A stretch of DNA of 64,000 nucleotides from Cellulomonas xylanilytica (GCF_007989805.1 NZ_BJUB01000007.1:62001-126000); one strand, 5' to 3'. Shown: positions 1 through 7,456, counted from the first letter of the stretch. Notes: generated by a model from the sequence alone, not told the origin. A program made the numbers and translations.

Positions 1-67
1 CTGGGACGCCCGCCTGCAGCGCATCAAGCGGATCGCGGAGGCGATCGAACGCAGTCAGAAGAAGTAG
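1..67 (+). CDS. C-terminal fragment of an unidentified protein
   Basis: The window opens inside a rightward gene, read in the frame that starts at base 2. Twenty-one codons remain (beginning WDARLQRIKR and ending ERSQKK) before the TAG at 65-67. The tail is a single amphipathic, Arg/Lys-rich helix. Such a Trp-led basic helix ends several small YdeI or DUF4287-like proteins, but too little is present to assign a family. The next gene starts 24 bases downstream on the same strand. Confidence 0.6.
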   Translation, partial: WDARLQRIKRIAEAIERSQKK

Positions 68-91
68 GGACGCAAAGGACAGGAGAGCGAG

Positions 92-535
92 ATGGTGGAC
101 ATCATTCATCGGGTCGGCGTGCAGGGGGCAACCCTGGACGACGTGTACGCGGCCGTGGCGACCGTCGACGGCCTGGCCGGCTGGTGGACGGCCGACACCA
201 CCGGGGACGCCGGGGTCGGCGGCCTGCTGGAGTTCCGGTTCGGGCCGGGCGACATCGAGATGGTCGTGCTTGAGCAGGAGCCGGGCGTCAGCGTGCTGTG
301 GGAGGTCGTCGACGGGCCGCCCGAGTGGATCGGCACCACCGTGCGGTGGGAGCTCAAGCAGGAGGGCGACTACGTGATCGTGCTGTTCGCGCACGAGGGC
401 TGGAAGGAGCGCGTCGAGTTCATGTCCCACTGCAGCACCAAGTGGGCGACGTTCCTGATGAGCCTCAAGCAGCTGGTCGAGACCGGCACGGGTGCACCCG
501 CGCCGGCCGACGTCCAGATCTCCGACTGGCACTGA
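92..535 (+). CDS. SRPBCC (START-like) domain protein
   Basis: A 147-residue single-domain protein of the SRPBCC/START superfamily, which folds as a helix-grip around a hydrophobic cavity. Visible family marks are the N-terminal beta strand followed by LDDVYAAVATVDGLAGWW (helix entering the cavity), the GGLLEFRFG hairpin, the EPGVSVLWEVV strand pair and the long C-terminal helix near residues 115-133. The ligand cannot be told from sequence. The start has a clear ribosome binding site, AGGAG at 81-85, six bases before ATG. It converges on the next gene with only five bases between the stops, so the two are not one operon. Confidence 0.85.
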   Translation: MVDIIHRVGVQGATLDDVYAAVATVDGLAGWWTADTTGDAGVGGLLEFRFGPGDIEMVVLEQEPGVSVLWEVVDGPPEWIGTTVRWELKQEGDYVIVLFAHEGWKERVEFMSHCSTKWATFLMSLKQLVETGTGAPAPADVQISDWH

Positions 536-540
536 CCGGG

Positions 541-1179
541 TCAGCCCCCGAGGAACATCGCCGTCGTCCGCTCCTGCGCGGCGCGGGCGGCGGCCTCGGG
601 GGTGCCGGCTGCGACCGCCGCGTCGGCCCATCGCCGGCTGCTGTCCCGCAGGAACTCCTGGCCGCTCTCCGTGCCGCTCCATCCGGTCGCCTCGGCTGGG
701 GTGTCGCTCCCCGTGGCCAGGTGGTGCGCGAGGCCGACCAGGCCCAGGTCCCAGCCGATGCCGACCGCGCCGGGGCCGAACTGGTCCCAGAGCCCCGCGT
801 CGAGCGACCCGCTGTGCTCCAGCGTGAGCCGCGCGCGGTCGCCGCCCTCGGGCTCGACCGTGACGGTGAGGATCGTCGGCGGGCCGTACATCTCCCAGGT
901 CACGGTGAACGTCCGTGGGGGCGTGCACGACGTGATCGTGCCGTGGGCGTTGCCCTCGATCTGGTACTCGCCGCCGAGGCGCAGGTCGCCGCTGACCGGG
1001 CCGAACCAGCGGGCCAGCCGCTCGCCCGTGGTGCACGCGTCCCACAGGTCGTCCGCGTCGGTGCCGTAGGACTGGCTGATCGTCGCCACGGTGTCCACGG
1101 TGTCGCCGTCGCGGCTGGCGGTCACGGCGCGGCTCACCGCGTCGAGCTGGCCGTCGGTGCGCACGGGGTGGTCGGTCAT
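541..1179 (-). CDS. SRPBCC domain protein (AHSA1-like), partner of ArsR regulator
   Basis: A 212-residue protein with an Activator-of-Hsp90-like SRPBCC domain: LWDACTTGERLARWFGPVSGDLRLGGEY is the usual helix plus hairpin, followed by TFTVTWEMYGPPTILTVTVEPEG strands. About 60 C-terminal residues (from GSDTPAEATGW on) extend beyond the domain. Its ATG lies inside the stop of the ArsR gene upstream (ATGA overlap at 1176-1179), so the two are translated as a coupled pair. In actinobacteria this ArsR-SRPBCC pairing is common and the SRPBCC protein is usually the repressor's target; its ligand and role are unknown. Confidence 0.85.
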   Translation of the reverse strand: MTDHPVRTDGQLDAVSRAVTASRDGDTVDTVATISQSYGTDADDLWDACTTGERLARWFGPVSGDLRLGGEYQIEGNAHGTITSCTPPRTFTVTWEMYGPPTILTVTVEPEGGDRARLTLEHSGSLDAGLWDQFGPGAVGIGWDLGLVGLAHHLATGSDTPAEATGWSGTESGQEFLRDSSRRWADAAVAAGTPEAAARAAQERTTAMFLGG

Positions 1180-1523
1180 GGTGTCTCCTCGGTTCGGCGG
1201 GCGCGGCGCCCGCGGGCGATCTCGGTGTCGAGCGCGGCGAGCCTCGGTGTCCAGGCGCGTCGGAACGCCTGCAGCCAGTCGTCGACCTCGTGGAGCGGTC
1301 GCGCGTCGGCGTCGACGGAGTAGAGCCGACGGGCACCGTCGGGCCGGACCGACGCGAACCCGTGGTCGCGCAGCACCCGCAGGTGCTGCGACACCGCGGG
1401 CTGGCTGATCCCGAACTCGGCGCGCACCGTCTCCGTCAGGTCGCCGGCCGACCGCTCGCCGTCGGCGAGCAGCTCGAGCAGGCGCCGGCGGACCGGGTCA
1501 CCGAGGACGTCGAAGGCGTGCAC
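1176..1523 (-). CDS. ArsR-family transcriptional repressor
   Basis: A 115-residue winged-helix protein. The N-terminal helix MHAFDVLGDPVRRRLLELLADGE and the recognition helix FGISQPAVSQHLRVLRDHGF are typical of ArsR regulators that sit with SRPBCC genes. There is no CxC or other metal-binding cysteine cluster, so a metal sensor is unlikely. The start is GTG at 1523, with AAAGG just upstream. The preceding promoter region holds the palindrome at 1545-1556, a likely autoregulatory operator shared with the divergent DUF1905 gene. The following SRPBCC gene overlaps by four bases and is probably co-transcribed. Confidence 0.9.
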   Translation of the reverse strand: MHAFDVLGDPVRRRLLELLADGERSAGDLTETVRAEFGISQPAVSQHLRVLRDHGFASVRPDGARRLYSVDADARPLHEVDDWLQAFRRAWTPRLAALDTEIARGRRARRTEETP

Positions 1524-1544
1524 AAGACCTTTATTTCATCCGAC

Positions 1545-1556
1545 ACTTATATAAGT
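1545..1556. promoter_or_regulatory. Perfect AT-rich palindrome, probable ArsR operator
   Basis: ACTTATATAAGT is a perfect 12-base palindrome, and very AT-rich for this genome. It lies between the divergent ArsR gene (start 1523) and DUF1905 gene (start 1565). On the minus strand a TTGACT -35 box overlaps it; on the plus strand TATAAG can serve as a -10 box. A repressor bound here would block both promoters. Confidence 0.6.
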
Positions 1557-1564
1557 CAAGACGT

Positions 1565-1885
1565 ATGTCAGCGGCGGGCGGCATCATGACCAGGATGGAG
1601 TTTCAGTTCAGCGGCGAGATCATCTACTGGCGTGGGCCGTCGCCCTTCCACTACGTCCCGGTGCCACCGCAGGAGAGCGCCGAGATCAAGGCGGTGTCCG
1701 CGGAGGTCACCTACGGGTGGGGCGTGATCCCGGTGCTGGTCACCATCGGCGACACCGAGTGGGAGACGTCGCTGTTCCCCAAGGACGGCCGGTACCTGGT
1801 GCCGGTCAAGGACATGGTGCGCAAGGCGGAGGCCCTCGAGCTCGGGGACACCGTCACCGTGCAGCTGATCCTGAGGGAACCGTGA
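1565..1885 (+). CDS. DUF1905 domain protein
   Basis: A small protein of the DUF1905 family: the core runs from MEFQFSGEIIYWRGPSPFHY through VPVPPQESAEIK, a Trp at GWGVIPV, and DGRYLVPVKDMVRKAEALELGD to the final VQLILREP. The fold is a small beta barrel of unknown function, often found in or beside YdeI-like proteins. Three starts are possible: ATG 1565, which is 9 bases after a TATAAG box, ATG 1586 and ATG 1595; homologues as I know them begin close to MEF, so the true protein may be 96-106 residues. The stop overlaps the GTG of the methyltransferase that follows, so the two are coupled. A second DUF1905 gene lies at 46277-46546. Confidence 0.8.
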   Translation: MSAAGGIMTRMEFQFSGEIIYWRGPSPFHYVPVPPQESAEIKAVSAEVTYGWGVIPVLVTIGDTEWETSLFPKDGRYLVPVKDMVRKAEALELGDTVTVQLILREP

Positions 1886-2532
1886 CCGGCTGGCTGGGGG
1901 ACACCCGCGAGTCCTACGACACGGTCGCCGAGAGCTACGCGCGGACGGTGCCGGCGATGGTCGACGACCTGCCGGTCATGCGCGGGGTGCTGGCACTCTT
2001 CGCCGAGCGTGTCCGTGCCCTCGGTGGTCCGGTGGTGGACGTCGGGTGCGGGCCCGGGCACCTCACCGCCCGCCTGCGTGACCTCGGCCTGGACGTCTCC
2101 GGCATCGACCTCTCCCCGGAGATGGTGCGGCTCGCCCGGCGCGACCACCCCGGGCTGTCGTTCGAGGTCGGGTCCATGACCGGGCTAGGCCTGCCGGACG
2201 GGTCGGTCGGCGGGGTGCTCGTGTGGTTCTCGCTCATCCACGTCCCGGACGAGGAGGTCCCGACGGTGGTCGCGGAGCTGCACCGCGTGCTGCGGCCCGG
2301 CGGCGTCGCGATGCTCGGGTTCCACGTGGGCGACCAGCGCTCCCACAAGACGCAGGGGTACGGCGGGCACCCGATGCGGGTGGACGTCTACCGTCGGCCC
2401 GTCGAGCGCGTCGCGGGCTGGCTGCGCGACGCGGGGTTCGCGATCGAGACGACGCTGCTCGACGATCCCGACGGCGACGTTCCGGCCGGGACGGTGCTCG
2501 CCCGCCGCGCCGGCGGCGCTCAGGACCGGTAG
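1882..2532 (+). CDS. Class I SAM-dependent methyltransferase
   Basis: A 216-residue methyltransferase of the Methyltransf_11/25 type. Motif I is VVDVGCGPGHLTARL, followed by the acidic end of strand 2 (VSGIDLSPEMV), motif II/III LPDGSVGGVLVWFSLIHVP and VLRPGGVAMLGFH. The substrate is unknown. Translation starts at GTG 1882 inside the DUF1905 stop (GTGA overlap), which explains the lack of its own ribosome binding site. The last 13 bases overlap the convergent epoxide hydrolase gene. It is clearly similar to the methyltransferase at 24480-25148 (both have FEVGSMT followed by LPDG and an IHxP segment), so the two are probably paralogues. Confidence 0.88.
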   Translation: MTGWLGDTRESYDTVAESYARTVPAMVDDLPVMRGVLALFAERVRALGGPVVDVGCGPGHLTARLRDLGLDVSGIDLSPEMVRLARRDHPGLSFEVGSMTGLGLPDGSVGGVLVWFSLIHVPDEEVPTVVAELHRVLRPGGVAMLGFHVGDQRSHKTQGYGGHPMRVDVYRRPVERVAGWLRDAGFAIETTLLDDPDGDVPAGTVLARRAGGAQDR

Positions 2533-3629
2533 GGGCGGAAGAAGTCGCGCAGCTCCTGGGCGTACAGCTCGGGCTCCTCGAACGCGGCGAAATGCCCTCC
2601 GCGCGGCGGTTCCGTGACCCGGACGGTGTTCGCGGTGCGGTCGAGCCACGCGCGCGGCGGCCGGACCAGGTCGTGCGGGAACAGCGAGAAGCCGGACGGC
2701 ACCTCGACCCGGCGCGCGTGCTGCTCCGGCGGGACCGCGGAGTTGGCGCGGTACATCCGCATGGACGAGCCGATGGTCCCGGTGAGCCAGTAGATCGTGA
2801 GGTTGGTGAGGACCTCGTCCCGCGTGTAGGCGTGCACCCCGCCGTCGCTCCACGCGTGCAGCTTCTCGACGATCCACGCCGCAAGCCCGGCCGGGGAGTC
2901 GGTGAGCCCGACGGCGGCCGTCATCGGCTTGGTCCGGTGCATCGCGGCGTACGCGCCCTCGCCGGCGCCCCAGGCCTGGGCGCCCGCGATGAAGTCACGC
3001 TCCTCGGGTGCGAGGTCCGCCGGGTCGCCGGTGTAGACGGGGAGGCCGCCGTCCGTGCGGTGGACCGCCACGACGCGGTCCGGGTGGTCGAGCGCGAGGA
3101 ACCGGCTGACGCCGCTGCCGATGTCCCCGCCCGCGGCGCCGAAACGCTCGTACCCGAGCTCGGTCATCAGCCCTGCCCAGAGGCCGGCGACGCCGACGAC
3201 GTCCAGCGGCGCACCCTCGGAGTACCCGAACCCCGGCATGTCCGGGACCACGACGTCGAACGCGTCGGCCGGGTCCTCCGGCTCGGTCAGCAGCGAGACC
3301 ACCTTGCTGTACCGCCAGAAGGAGTCGGGCCAGCCGTGCGTCAGCACCAGCGGCAGCGCCCCGGCGGCGGACGCCCGGGCGTGCACGACGTGGATCCGGT
3401 GGTCGCCCACCGGCACGTGGAACCGCGGGTGCCGGGAGAGTGCCGCCTCCTGCGCGGGCCAGTCGAACTCGTCGGCCCAGTACGTGACGAGGTCCCGGAG
3501 GTAGCCGAGGTCGGTGCCCTGCGACCACCCGGCGTCCTGCGGCGACTCCGGCCAGCGCGTCGCGCGCAGGCGCGCACGCAGGTCGTCGAGGGCCTCGGGC
3601 GTGGTGGGCGAGCGGAACGGCTCCGGCAT
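2520..3629 (-). CDS. Epoxide hydrolase with EHN N-terminal domain
   Basis: A 369-residue alpha/beta hydrolase of the microsomal / juvenile-hormone type. An EHN domain covers about residues 1-110 (PFRSPTTPEALDDLRARL), followed by the oxyanion motif LTHGWPDSFWRY (94-105) and the nucleophile elbow GGDIGSG, in which Asp169 replaces the serine of lipases, as expected for enzymes that open epoxides through an ester intermediate. The catalytic His is in PRGGHFAAFEEP near the end. The start is ATG 3629 (MPEPFRS); the open frame upstream lacks a credible start. It faces the methyltransferase gene, with a 13-base overlap of the 3' ends, and shares its direction with the next two genes leftward from 5164. 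Confidence 0.9.
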   Translation of the reverse strand: MPEPFRSPTTPEALDDLRARLRATRWPESPQDAGWSQGTDLGYLRDLVTYWADEFDWPAQEAALSRHPRFHVPVGDHRIHVVHARASAAGALPLVLTHGWPDSFWRYSKVVSLLTEPEDPADAFDVVVPDMPGFGYSEGAPLDVVGVAGLWAGLMTELGYERFGAAGGDIGSGVSRFLALDHPDRVVAVHRTDGGLPVYTGDPADLAPEERDFIAGAQAWGAGEGAYAAMHRTKPMTAAVGLTDSPAGLAAWIVEKLHAWSDGGVHAYTRDEVLTNLTIYWLTGTIGSSMRMYRANSAVPPEQHARRVEVPSGFSLFPHDLVRPPRAWLDRTANTVRVTEPPRGGHFAAFEEPELYAQELRDFFRPYRS

Positions 3630-3639
3630 GCGACCCACC

Positions 3640-4161
3640 CTAGGGACGGCCGCCCACACCCCAGGGCACCAGCGTGAGGATCTCGCGCGCGACCTCGACC
3701 GGGTCCCGCCCGTCGGTGTCGACGCGCGGCATCCACGCGGGGGTGTCCGCGGACAGCCGACGGGCGGCGCGGGCGGACCGCTCGAGGTGGGCGGTGAGCT
3801 GGTCGCCCGACTCCCGGCCGGCCAGCCGGGCACCGACGACGTCGTCGGACGCGGTGAGCAGGACGCCCATGATCCGCGGCTCGTCGCCCATCGCCGCCGC
3901 GAGCTCGTCGGCCTCCAGCACGGCCACCGTGTTGGTGTAGACCAGCCGCCGGTACCCGAGCTCGCGGTAGTTCGCCCAGATCGCCGCGAGGTTGCGCATG
4001 CTCAGCCGGTGCTCCCACGGCGGCGGCCACGCCTGGTCCAGGGTGTCGCCCTCGACGAGTGCGTGCTGCACGTCGGCGTCCCGCAGCAGCGCGTGCACGG
4101 CGCTGCCCACCGACGTCTTGCCGACGCCCGAGCGCCCGCCGATGACGAGGAGCTCAGACAC
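3640..4161 (-). CDS. P-loop nucleotide kinase-like protein
   Basis: A 173-residue AAA_18/cytidylate-kinase-like P-loop NTPase. The Walker A motif GGRSGVGKTS is at residues 8-17, and GDTLDQAWPPPWEH supplies a likely acidic metal/acceptor site. RLAGRESGDQL looks like the arginine-bearing lid. The length matches small-molecule or nucleoside kinases, but the substrate is unknown. The ATG sits inside the 3' end of the LacI regulator gene (8-base overlap), and the epoxide hydrolase begins 10 bases after its stop, so 5164 to 2520 may be one transcript. Confidence 0.75.
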   Translation of the reverse strand: MSELLVIGGRSGVGKTSVGSAVHALLRDADVQHALVEGDTLDQAWPPPWEHRLSMRNLAAIWANYRELGYRRLVYTNTVAVLEADELAAAMGDEPRIMGVLLTASDDVVGARLAGRESGDQLTAHLERSARAARRLSADTPAWMPRVDTDGRDPVEVAREILTLVPWGVGGRP

Positions 4162-5164
4162 CGGGTGCCCGAGCCGTCGACCCGCGCACCACCAGCTCGG
4201 GCACGAACAGCTGCTCCACGCGGGACGGCTTCTCGCCGCGCATCTCCGCGAGCAGCGCGTCCACGGCCGCGCGGCACACGGCGTCGACGGGCTGGCGGAT
4301 CGTGGTCAGGGGCGGGTCGGCGAACGCGACGAGCGGGGAGTCGTCGTACCCGAGCACGGAGACGTCCTCCGGCACGCGCAGGCCGTTGGACCGCGCGGCA
4401 CGGATGGCGCCCAGGGCCATGAGGTCGGAGCCGCAGATGATCGCGGTGTGCCGGGAGTCGAGCAGGTCGGTGGCGGCGGCCTGCCCGCCCTCGGCGGTGT
4501 ACAGCGACGAGCTCACGTGGAGCTCGCCGTCGTCCAGGCCGTGCCGCGCGAGGGCGGCGCTGAACGCGGCGACCTTGCGGCGGGTAGGAACGAACCGGTC
4601 GGGCCCGATCGCGAGGCCGATGCGGCGGTGGCCCAGCGCGACGAGGTGGTCGACGGACGCGTCGATCGCGGCGGTGTCGTCGGTGGAGACGAAGGGGGCG
4701 TCGATCTCGTCGTTGTACCCGTTGACCAGCACGATCGGCACGCCGGAGTTGCGCAGCCGCTGGTAGCGCCCGAGGTTGGCCTGCTTGTCGGCGTGCAGGC
4801 CGGAGACGAACACGATCCCGTTCACCGCGTGGTCCAGCAGCACCTCGACGTACCGGTCCTCGGACGTCCCGCCGGGGGACTGCGTGCAGAGGACCGGCGT
4901 GAACCGCTCCTCGGTGAGGTGCTGCTCGATGGCGTCGACGAACGCCGGGAAGACCGGGTTGGTCAGCTCCGGCACCACGAGGCCGACGAGGCCCACCGAC
5001 TTCGTCGTCAGGGAGGCGGGGCGCTCGTAGCCGAGCACGTCGAGCGCGGCGAGGACCGACTGCCGCGTGGACCCGGAGACGCCGGGCCGACCGTTGAGCA
5101 CCCGCGAGACGGTCGCGGTGCTCACCTGCGCCTGTTGGGCGATGTCCGCCAGCCGGGTCTGCAC
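4154..5164 (-). CDS. LacI-family transcriptional regulator
   Basis: A 336-residue LacI/GalR regulator. Residues 3-48 hold the HTH and hinge (RLADIAQQAQVSTATVSRVLNGRPGV and VLGYERP), followed by a periplasmic-binding-protein-like sugar sensor (KSVGLVGLVVPELTNPVFP to GYDDSPLVAFADPPLTTIRQP). Such proteins normally repress sugar-use genes, yet none is adjacent: it is divergent from the M3 peptidase and followed by a kinase-like gene and an epoxide hydrolase. It may act elsewhere, for example on the GH3 gene at 22208, whose leader has a palindrome. Start ATG 5164; only 91 bases separate it from the peptidase start. Confidence 0.92.
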   Translation of the reverse strand: MQTRLADIAQQAQVSTATVSRVLNGRPGVSGSTRQSVLAALDVLGYERPASLTTKSVGLVGLVVPELTNPVFPAFVDAIEQHLTEERFTPVLCTQSPGGTSEDRYVEVLLDHAVNGIVFVSGLHADKQANLGRYQRLRNSGVPIVLVNGYNDEIDAPFVSTDDTAAIDASVDHLVALGHRRIGLAIGPDRFVPTRRKVAAFSAALARHGLDDGELHVSSSLYTAEGGQAAATDLLDSRHTAIICGSDLMALGAIRAARSNGLRVPEDVSVLGYDDSPLVAFADPPLTTIRQPVDAVCRAAVDALLAEMRGEKPSRVEQLFVPELVVRGSTARAPGV

Positions 5165-5243
5165 CCGTCGAGCCTATGAGTCGTGGGTGCTGCAGCCCGA
5201 CGCCTCGCCACAAAGGGCTCGCACGAGTCGCGGGAGCTGCGGT

Positions 5244-5249
5244 TATCGT
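5244..5249 (+). promoter_or_regulatory. -10 box of a probable leaderless promoter (M3 peptidase)
   Basis: TATCGT is followed by six bases (cggctc) and then ATG 5256. No Shine-Dalgarno sequence precedes the start. This is the spacing expected when transcription begins at the A of the start codon. Confidence 0.55.
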
Positions 5250-5255
5250 CGGCTC

Positions 5256-7169
5256 ATGCCGACCTCCTTCCCCACCGACGCCGCCGCCTGGCCGGACTTC
5301 CTCGCCACCACCGTGGACGCGTCGCTCGACGACGCCCGCGCGCTGCTGGCCCGGCTCAAGGACGGCACGCCGCGCTCGACGCCGGAGGTGCTCGGGCTCT
5401 GGAACGACGCGGACGTCGCGATCGCGACCGGCTCCGCGGCCGCGCACCTGCTGTCCGAGGTGCACCCCGACGCCGACCTGCGGGCGGCCGCGGAGGAGCG
5501 GGCGCAGGCCGCGGAGGACCTGGTCACCGAGCGCGGCCTCGACCACGCGCTGTGGCAGGTGCTGGCCGCGACGGACGCCGACGGACTGGAGCCGGGCGCC
5601 GCCCGGCTGCGCGAGCACGTGCTGCGCGACTTCCGCCGCGCGGGCGTCGACAGGTCCGAGGAGGACCGCGACCGCCTGCGGGCGCTCGCCCAGCGGTGCA
5701 CCGAGCTCGGCCTGGAGTTCTCGCGGAACATCCGCGACGGCGTCCGCAGCGTGCAGGTCCGGCCCGAGCAGCTGGACGGGCTGCCCGAGGACTTCCGCAC
5801 CGAGCACCCGGCGGGCGAGGACGGGCTGGTCACGCTGACCACCGAGTACCCGGACCTGCTGCCGGTCCGCACCTACGCGACGGACCCGTCGGTCCGGCTG
5901 GCGCTGACCAGCGAGCACCACCGCATCGGCTGGCCCGCCAACGAGCCGATCCTCGCCGAGCTGCTCCGCCTGCGCGCCGAGCGGGCGACCCTCCTGGGCT
6001 ACCCGGACTGGCCGACGTACGACGCCGAGGTCAAGATGATCGGCTCCGGCCAGGCGATCGCGGACCTGGTCGACAAGCTGGACGCGCTCACGGCGGCGCC
6101 GGCGGCCCGGGACGTCGAGGTCATGCTGGCGCGGTACCGCCAGGACGTGCCGGACGCGACCGCGGTGACCGCGGCCGACAACCTGTACTACGACCAGGTC
6201 ATCAAGAACGAGAAGTACGACGTCGACTCCCGTGAGGTCCGCGAGTACTTCCGGTACGAGACGGTGAAGCCGGGCGTGCTGGACGTCGTCTCGCGGCTGT
6301 TCGGGATCTCGCTGGAGCGGGTCGACGCCCCCACCTGGCACGAGGACGTCGAGGTCTACGACGTCACCGACGACGGGCGGGCGATCGGCCGGGTCTACCT
6401 CGACATGCACCCGCGGGCCGGGAAGTTCAACCACGCCGCGCAGTTCCCGCTGGTGCCGGGCATCGCCGGCCGCTCGCTTCCCGAGGGCTCGCTGGTGTGC
6501 AACTTCCCGACGGGCCTCATGGAGCACGACGACGTGCTGACGTTCTTCCACGAGCTGGGTCACCTGGTGCACGAGGTGCTGGGCGGTCACCAGCCGTGGG
6601 CGATGTTCTCGGGCGTCGCCACGGAGTGGGACTTCGTCGAGGCGCCCAGCCAGCTGCTCGAGGAGTGGGGCTGGGACGCACGCGTCCTCGGGTCCTTCGC
6701 GACGAACGCGGCCGGGGAACCCATCCCCGCGGAGCTGGTCGAGAAGATGCGCCGCGCGGACGCGTTCGGGCGCGGCGCCTGGACCCGTCGCCAGCTCAAC
6801 TACACGGCCCTGTCCTACGGGCTGCACGCCGACCCGCCCGCCGACCTGGCGGCGTACACGGCGGACATCGACGCCCGCTTCGGTCCGTACACGCCGATCG
6901 CGGACACCCACCAGTACGCCGGGTTCGGGCACCTCGACGGCTACGGGTCGGCGTACTACACGTATCTCTGGAGCCTGATCATCGCCAAGGACCTGCGCAC
7001 GGCGTTCGGCGACGACCTGATGGACCCGACGGTCGGCCGGCGGTACCGCGACGCCATCCTGGCTCCTGGCGGGTCGGCCGACGCCGCGGACCTCGTCGCG
7101 ACGTTCCTCGGCCGGCCCTCCTCCTTCGACGCCTTCGAGGCCTGGCTCGCCGACGGCACGCCCGCCTGA
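5256..7169 (+). CDS. M3-family metallopeptidase (oligopeptidase)
   Basis: A 637-residue, soluble thimet-oligopeptidase-like zinc peptidase that cleaves short peptides in the cytoplasm. The zinc site is H432-E-L-G-H436 in FFHELGHLVHEVLGG; the third ligand is probably Glu462 in DFVEAPSQ, which matches the family's FVEAPSQ signature. FGHLDGYGSAYYTYLWS near residue 565 is the substrate-binding Tyr/Gly segment. The length is slightly short of the usual 650-700. The start at 5256 is set by the TATCGT box six bases upstream; the frame is open further upstream but has no sensible start. It stands alone, divergent from the LacI gene. Confidence 0.93.
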   Translation: MPTSFPTDAAAWPDFLATTVDASLDDARALLARLKDGTPRSTPEVLGLWNDADVAIATGSAAAHLLSEVHPDADLRAAAEERAQAAEDLVTERGLDHALWQVLAATDADGLEPGAARLREHVLRDFRRAGVDRSEEDRDRLRALAQRCTELGLEFSRNIRDGVRSVQVRPEQLDGLPEDFRTEHPAGEDGLVTLTTEYPDLLPVRTYATDPSVRLALTSEHHRIGWPANEPILAELLRLRAERATLLGYPDWPTYDAEVKMIGSGQAIADLVDKLDALTAAPAARDVEVMLARYRQDVPDATAVTAADNLYYDQVIKNEKYDVDSREVREYFRYETVKPGVLDVVSRLFGISLERVDAPTWHEDVEVYDVTDDGRAIGRVYLDMHPRAGKFNHAAQFPLVPGIAGRSLPEGSLVCNFPTGLMEHDDVLTFFHELGHLVHEVLGGHQPWAMFSGVATEWDFVEAPSQLLEEWGWDARVLGSFATNAAGEPIPAELVEKMRRADAFGRGAWTRRQLNYTALSYGLHADPPADLAAYTADIDARFGPYTPIADTHQYAGFGHLDGYGSAYYTYLWSLIIAKDLRTAFGDDLMDPTVGRRYRDAILAPGGSADAADLVATFLGRPSSFDAFEAWLADGTPA

Positions 7170-7179
7170 CGGACGCCCT

Positions 7180-7194
7180 GTCCACCACGTGGAC
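7180..7194. promoter_or_regulatory. 15-base palindrome upstream of the sulfur operon
   Basis: GTCCAC-CAC-GTGGAC has perfect 6-base arms. It lies just after the M3 peptidase stop and about 40 bases before the leader peptide. TATTAC at 7217-7222, 12 bases before the leader ATG, is a plausible -10 box. The palindrome may be an operator of this promoter; it has no T-run and is short for a terminator. Confidence 0.4.
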
Positions 7195-7234
7195 TAAGTA
7201 GACCGGGACGGTCGGGTATTACTACCGTCACACC

Positions 7235-7333
7235 ATGACCTCCACGACGCCGCTCGTCGGCCCCGCCCTGTCGCTCCGCGACGCCGCGGGGTCGCGAGCG
7301 TGTTGTCGTCGCGTCACGTGCTCCGGCCGGTAG
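7235..7333 (+). CDS. Cys-rich leader peptide of the organosulfur operon
   Basis: A 32-codon reading frame, ATG 7235 to TAG 7333, starting MTSTTPLVGPALSLRDAAGS and ending RACCRRVTCSGR. It contains two adjacent Cys codons (TGT TGT, 7301-7306; TGT is uncommon in this GC-rich DNA), two Arg and a third Cys (7319-7321) close to the stop. Short peptides of this build, with Cys/Arg near the C terminus, precede sulfur-assimilation genes in many actinobacteria and are thought to sense charged tRNA-Cys through ribosome speed. Here it lies 123 bases before a binding protein, ATPase, permease and flavin monooxygenase operon of the sulfonate type, which fits. Translation is inferred, not shown. Confidence 0.75.
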   Translation: MTSTTPLVGPALSLRDAAGSRACCRRVTCSGR

Positions 7334-7450
7334 AACCCGCCGCACACACCCCCGCCCGGCCCGGTCACCCCCGCGCTGCGGCCCTGATCGTCACCCCTCC
7401 CTGACCGCGCCGGCGTTCGCCGGCGGGGCGCTGCTGCCTACCCACCGGAG
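7321..7450 (+). promoter_or_regulatory. Putative attenuator: leader 3' end pairs with the operon's SD
   Basis: CTCCGG at 7321-7326, the last Cys-Ser-Gly codons of the leader, is exactly complementary to CCGGAG at 7445-7450, the Shine-Dalgarno sequence six bases before GTG 7457. A second register pairs CCGGT 7327-7331 with ACCGG 7444-7448. A ribosome slowed at the Cys codons would cover the 5' partner and free the SD. This is a reading of the sequence, not tested. Confidence 0.45.
7408..7425 (+). promoter_or_regulatory. GC hairpin between leader peptide and operon
   Basis: CGCCGGC-GTTC-GCCGGCG forms a stable 7-base-pair stem with a GTTC loop. It has no U-run after it, so it is probably not a terminator by itself; it brings the leader's end and the downstream SD closer and could be part of the attenuator fold. 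Confidence 0.45.
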
Positions 7451-7456
7451 ACACCC

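Noticed and set aside
541-1523. The ArsR-SRPBCC pair as a toxin-antitoxin module
   Set aside because: Size and overlap could suggest it, but both proteins belong to well-known regulator and ligand-binding families with no toxin features.
4002-6932. A 976-codon minus-strand frame across the LacI and M3 peptidase genes
   Set aside because: It runs opposite or out of frame with two well-recognised proteins and shows no domain; it is a GC-bias artefact. The same holds for 9182-11557, 29818-33006, 43848-46346 and 12932-14833 on the minus strand.
7180-7194. The GTCCAC-CAC-GTGGAC palindrome as a terminator of the M3 peptidase gene
   Set aside because: The stem is only six pairs with a three-base loop and no T-run; its place just upstream of the leader promoter fits an operator better.
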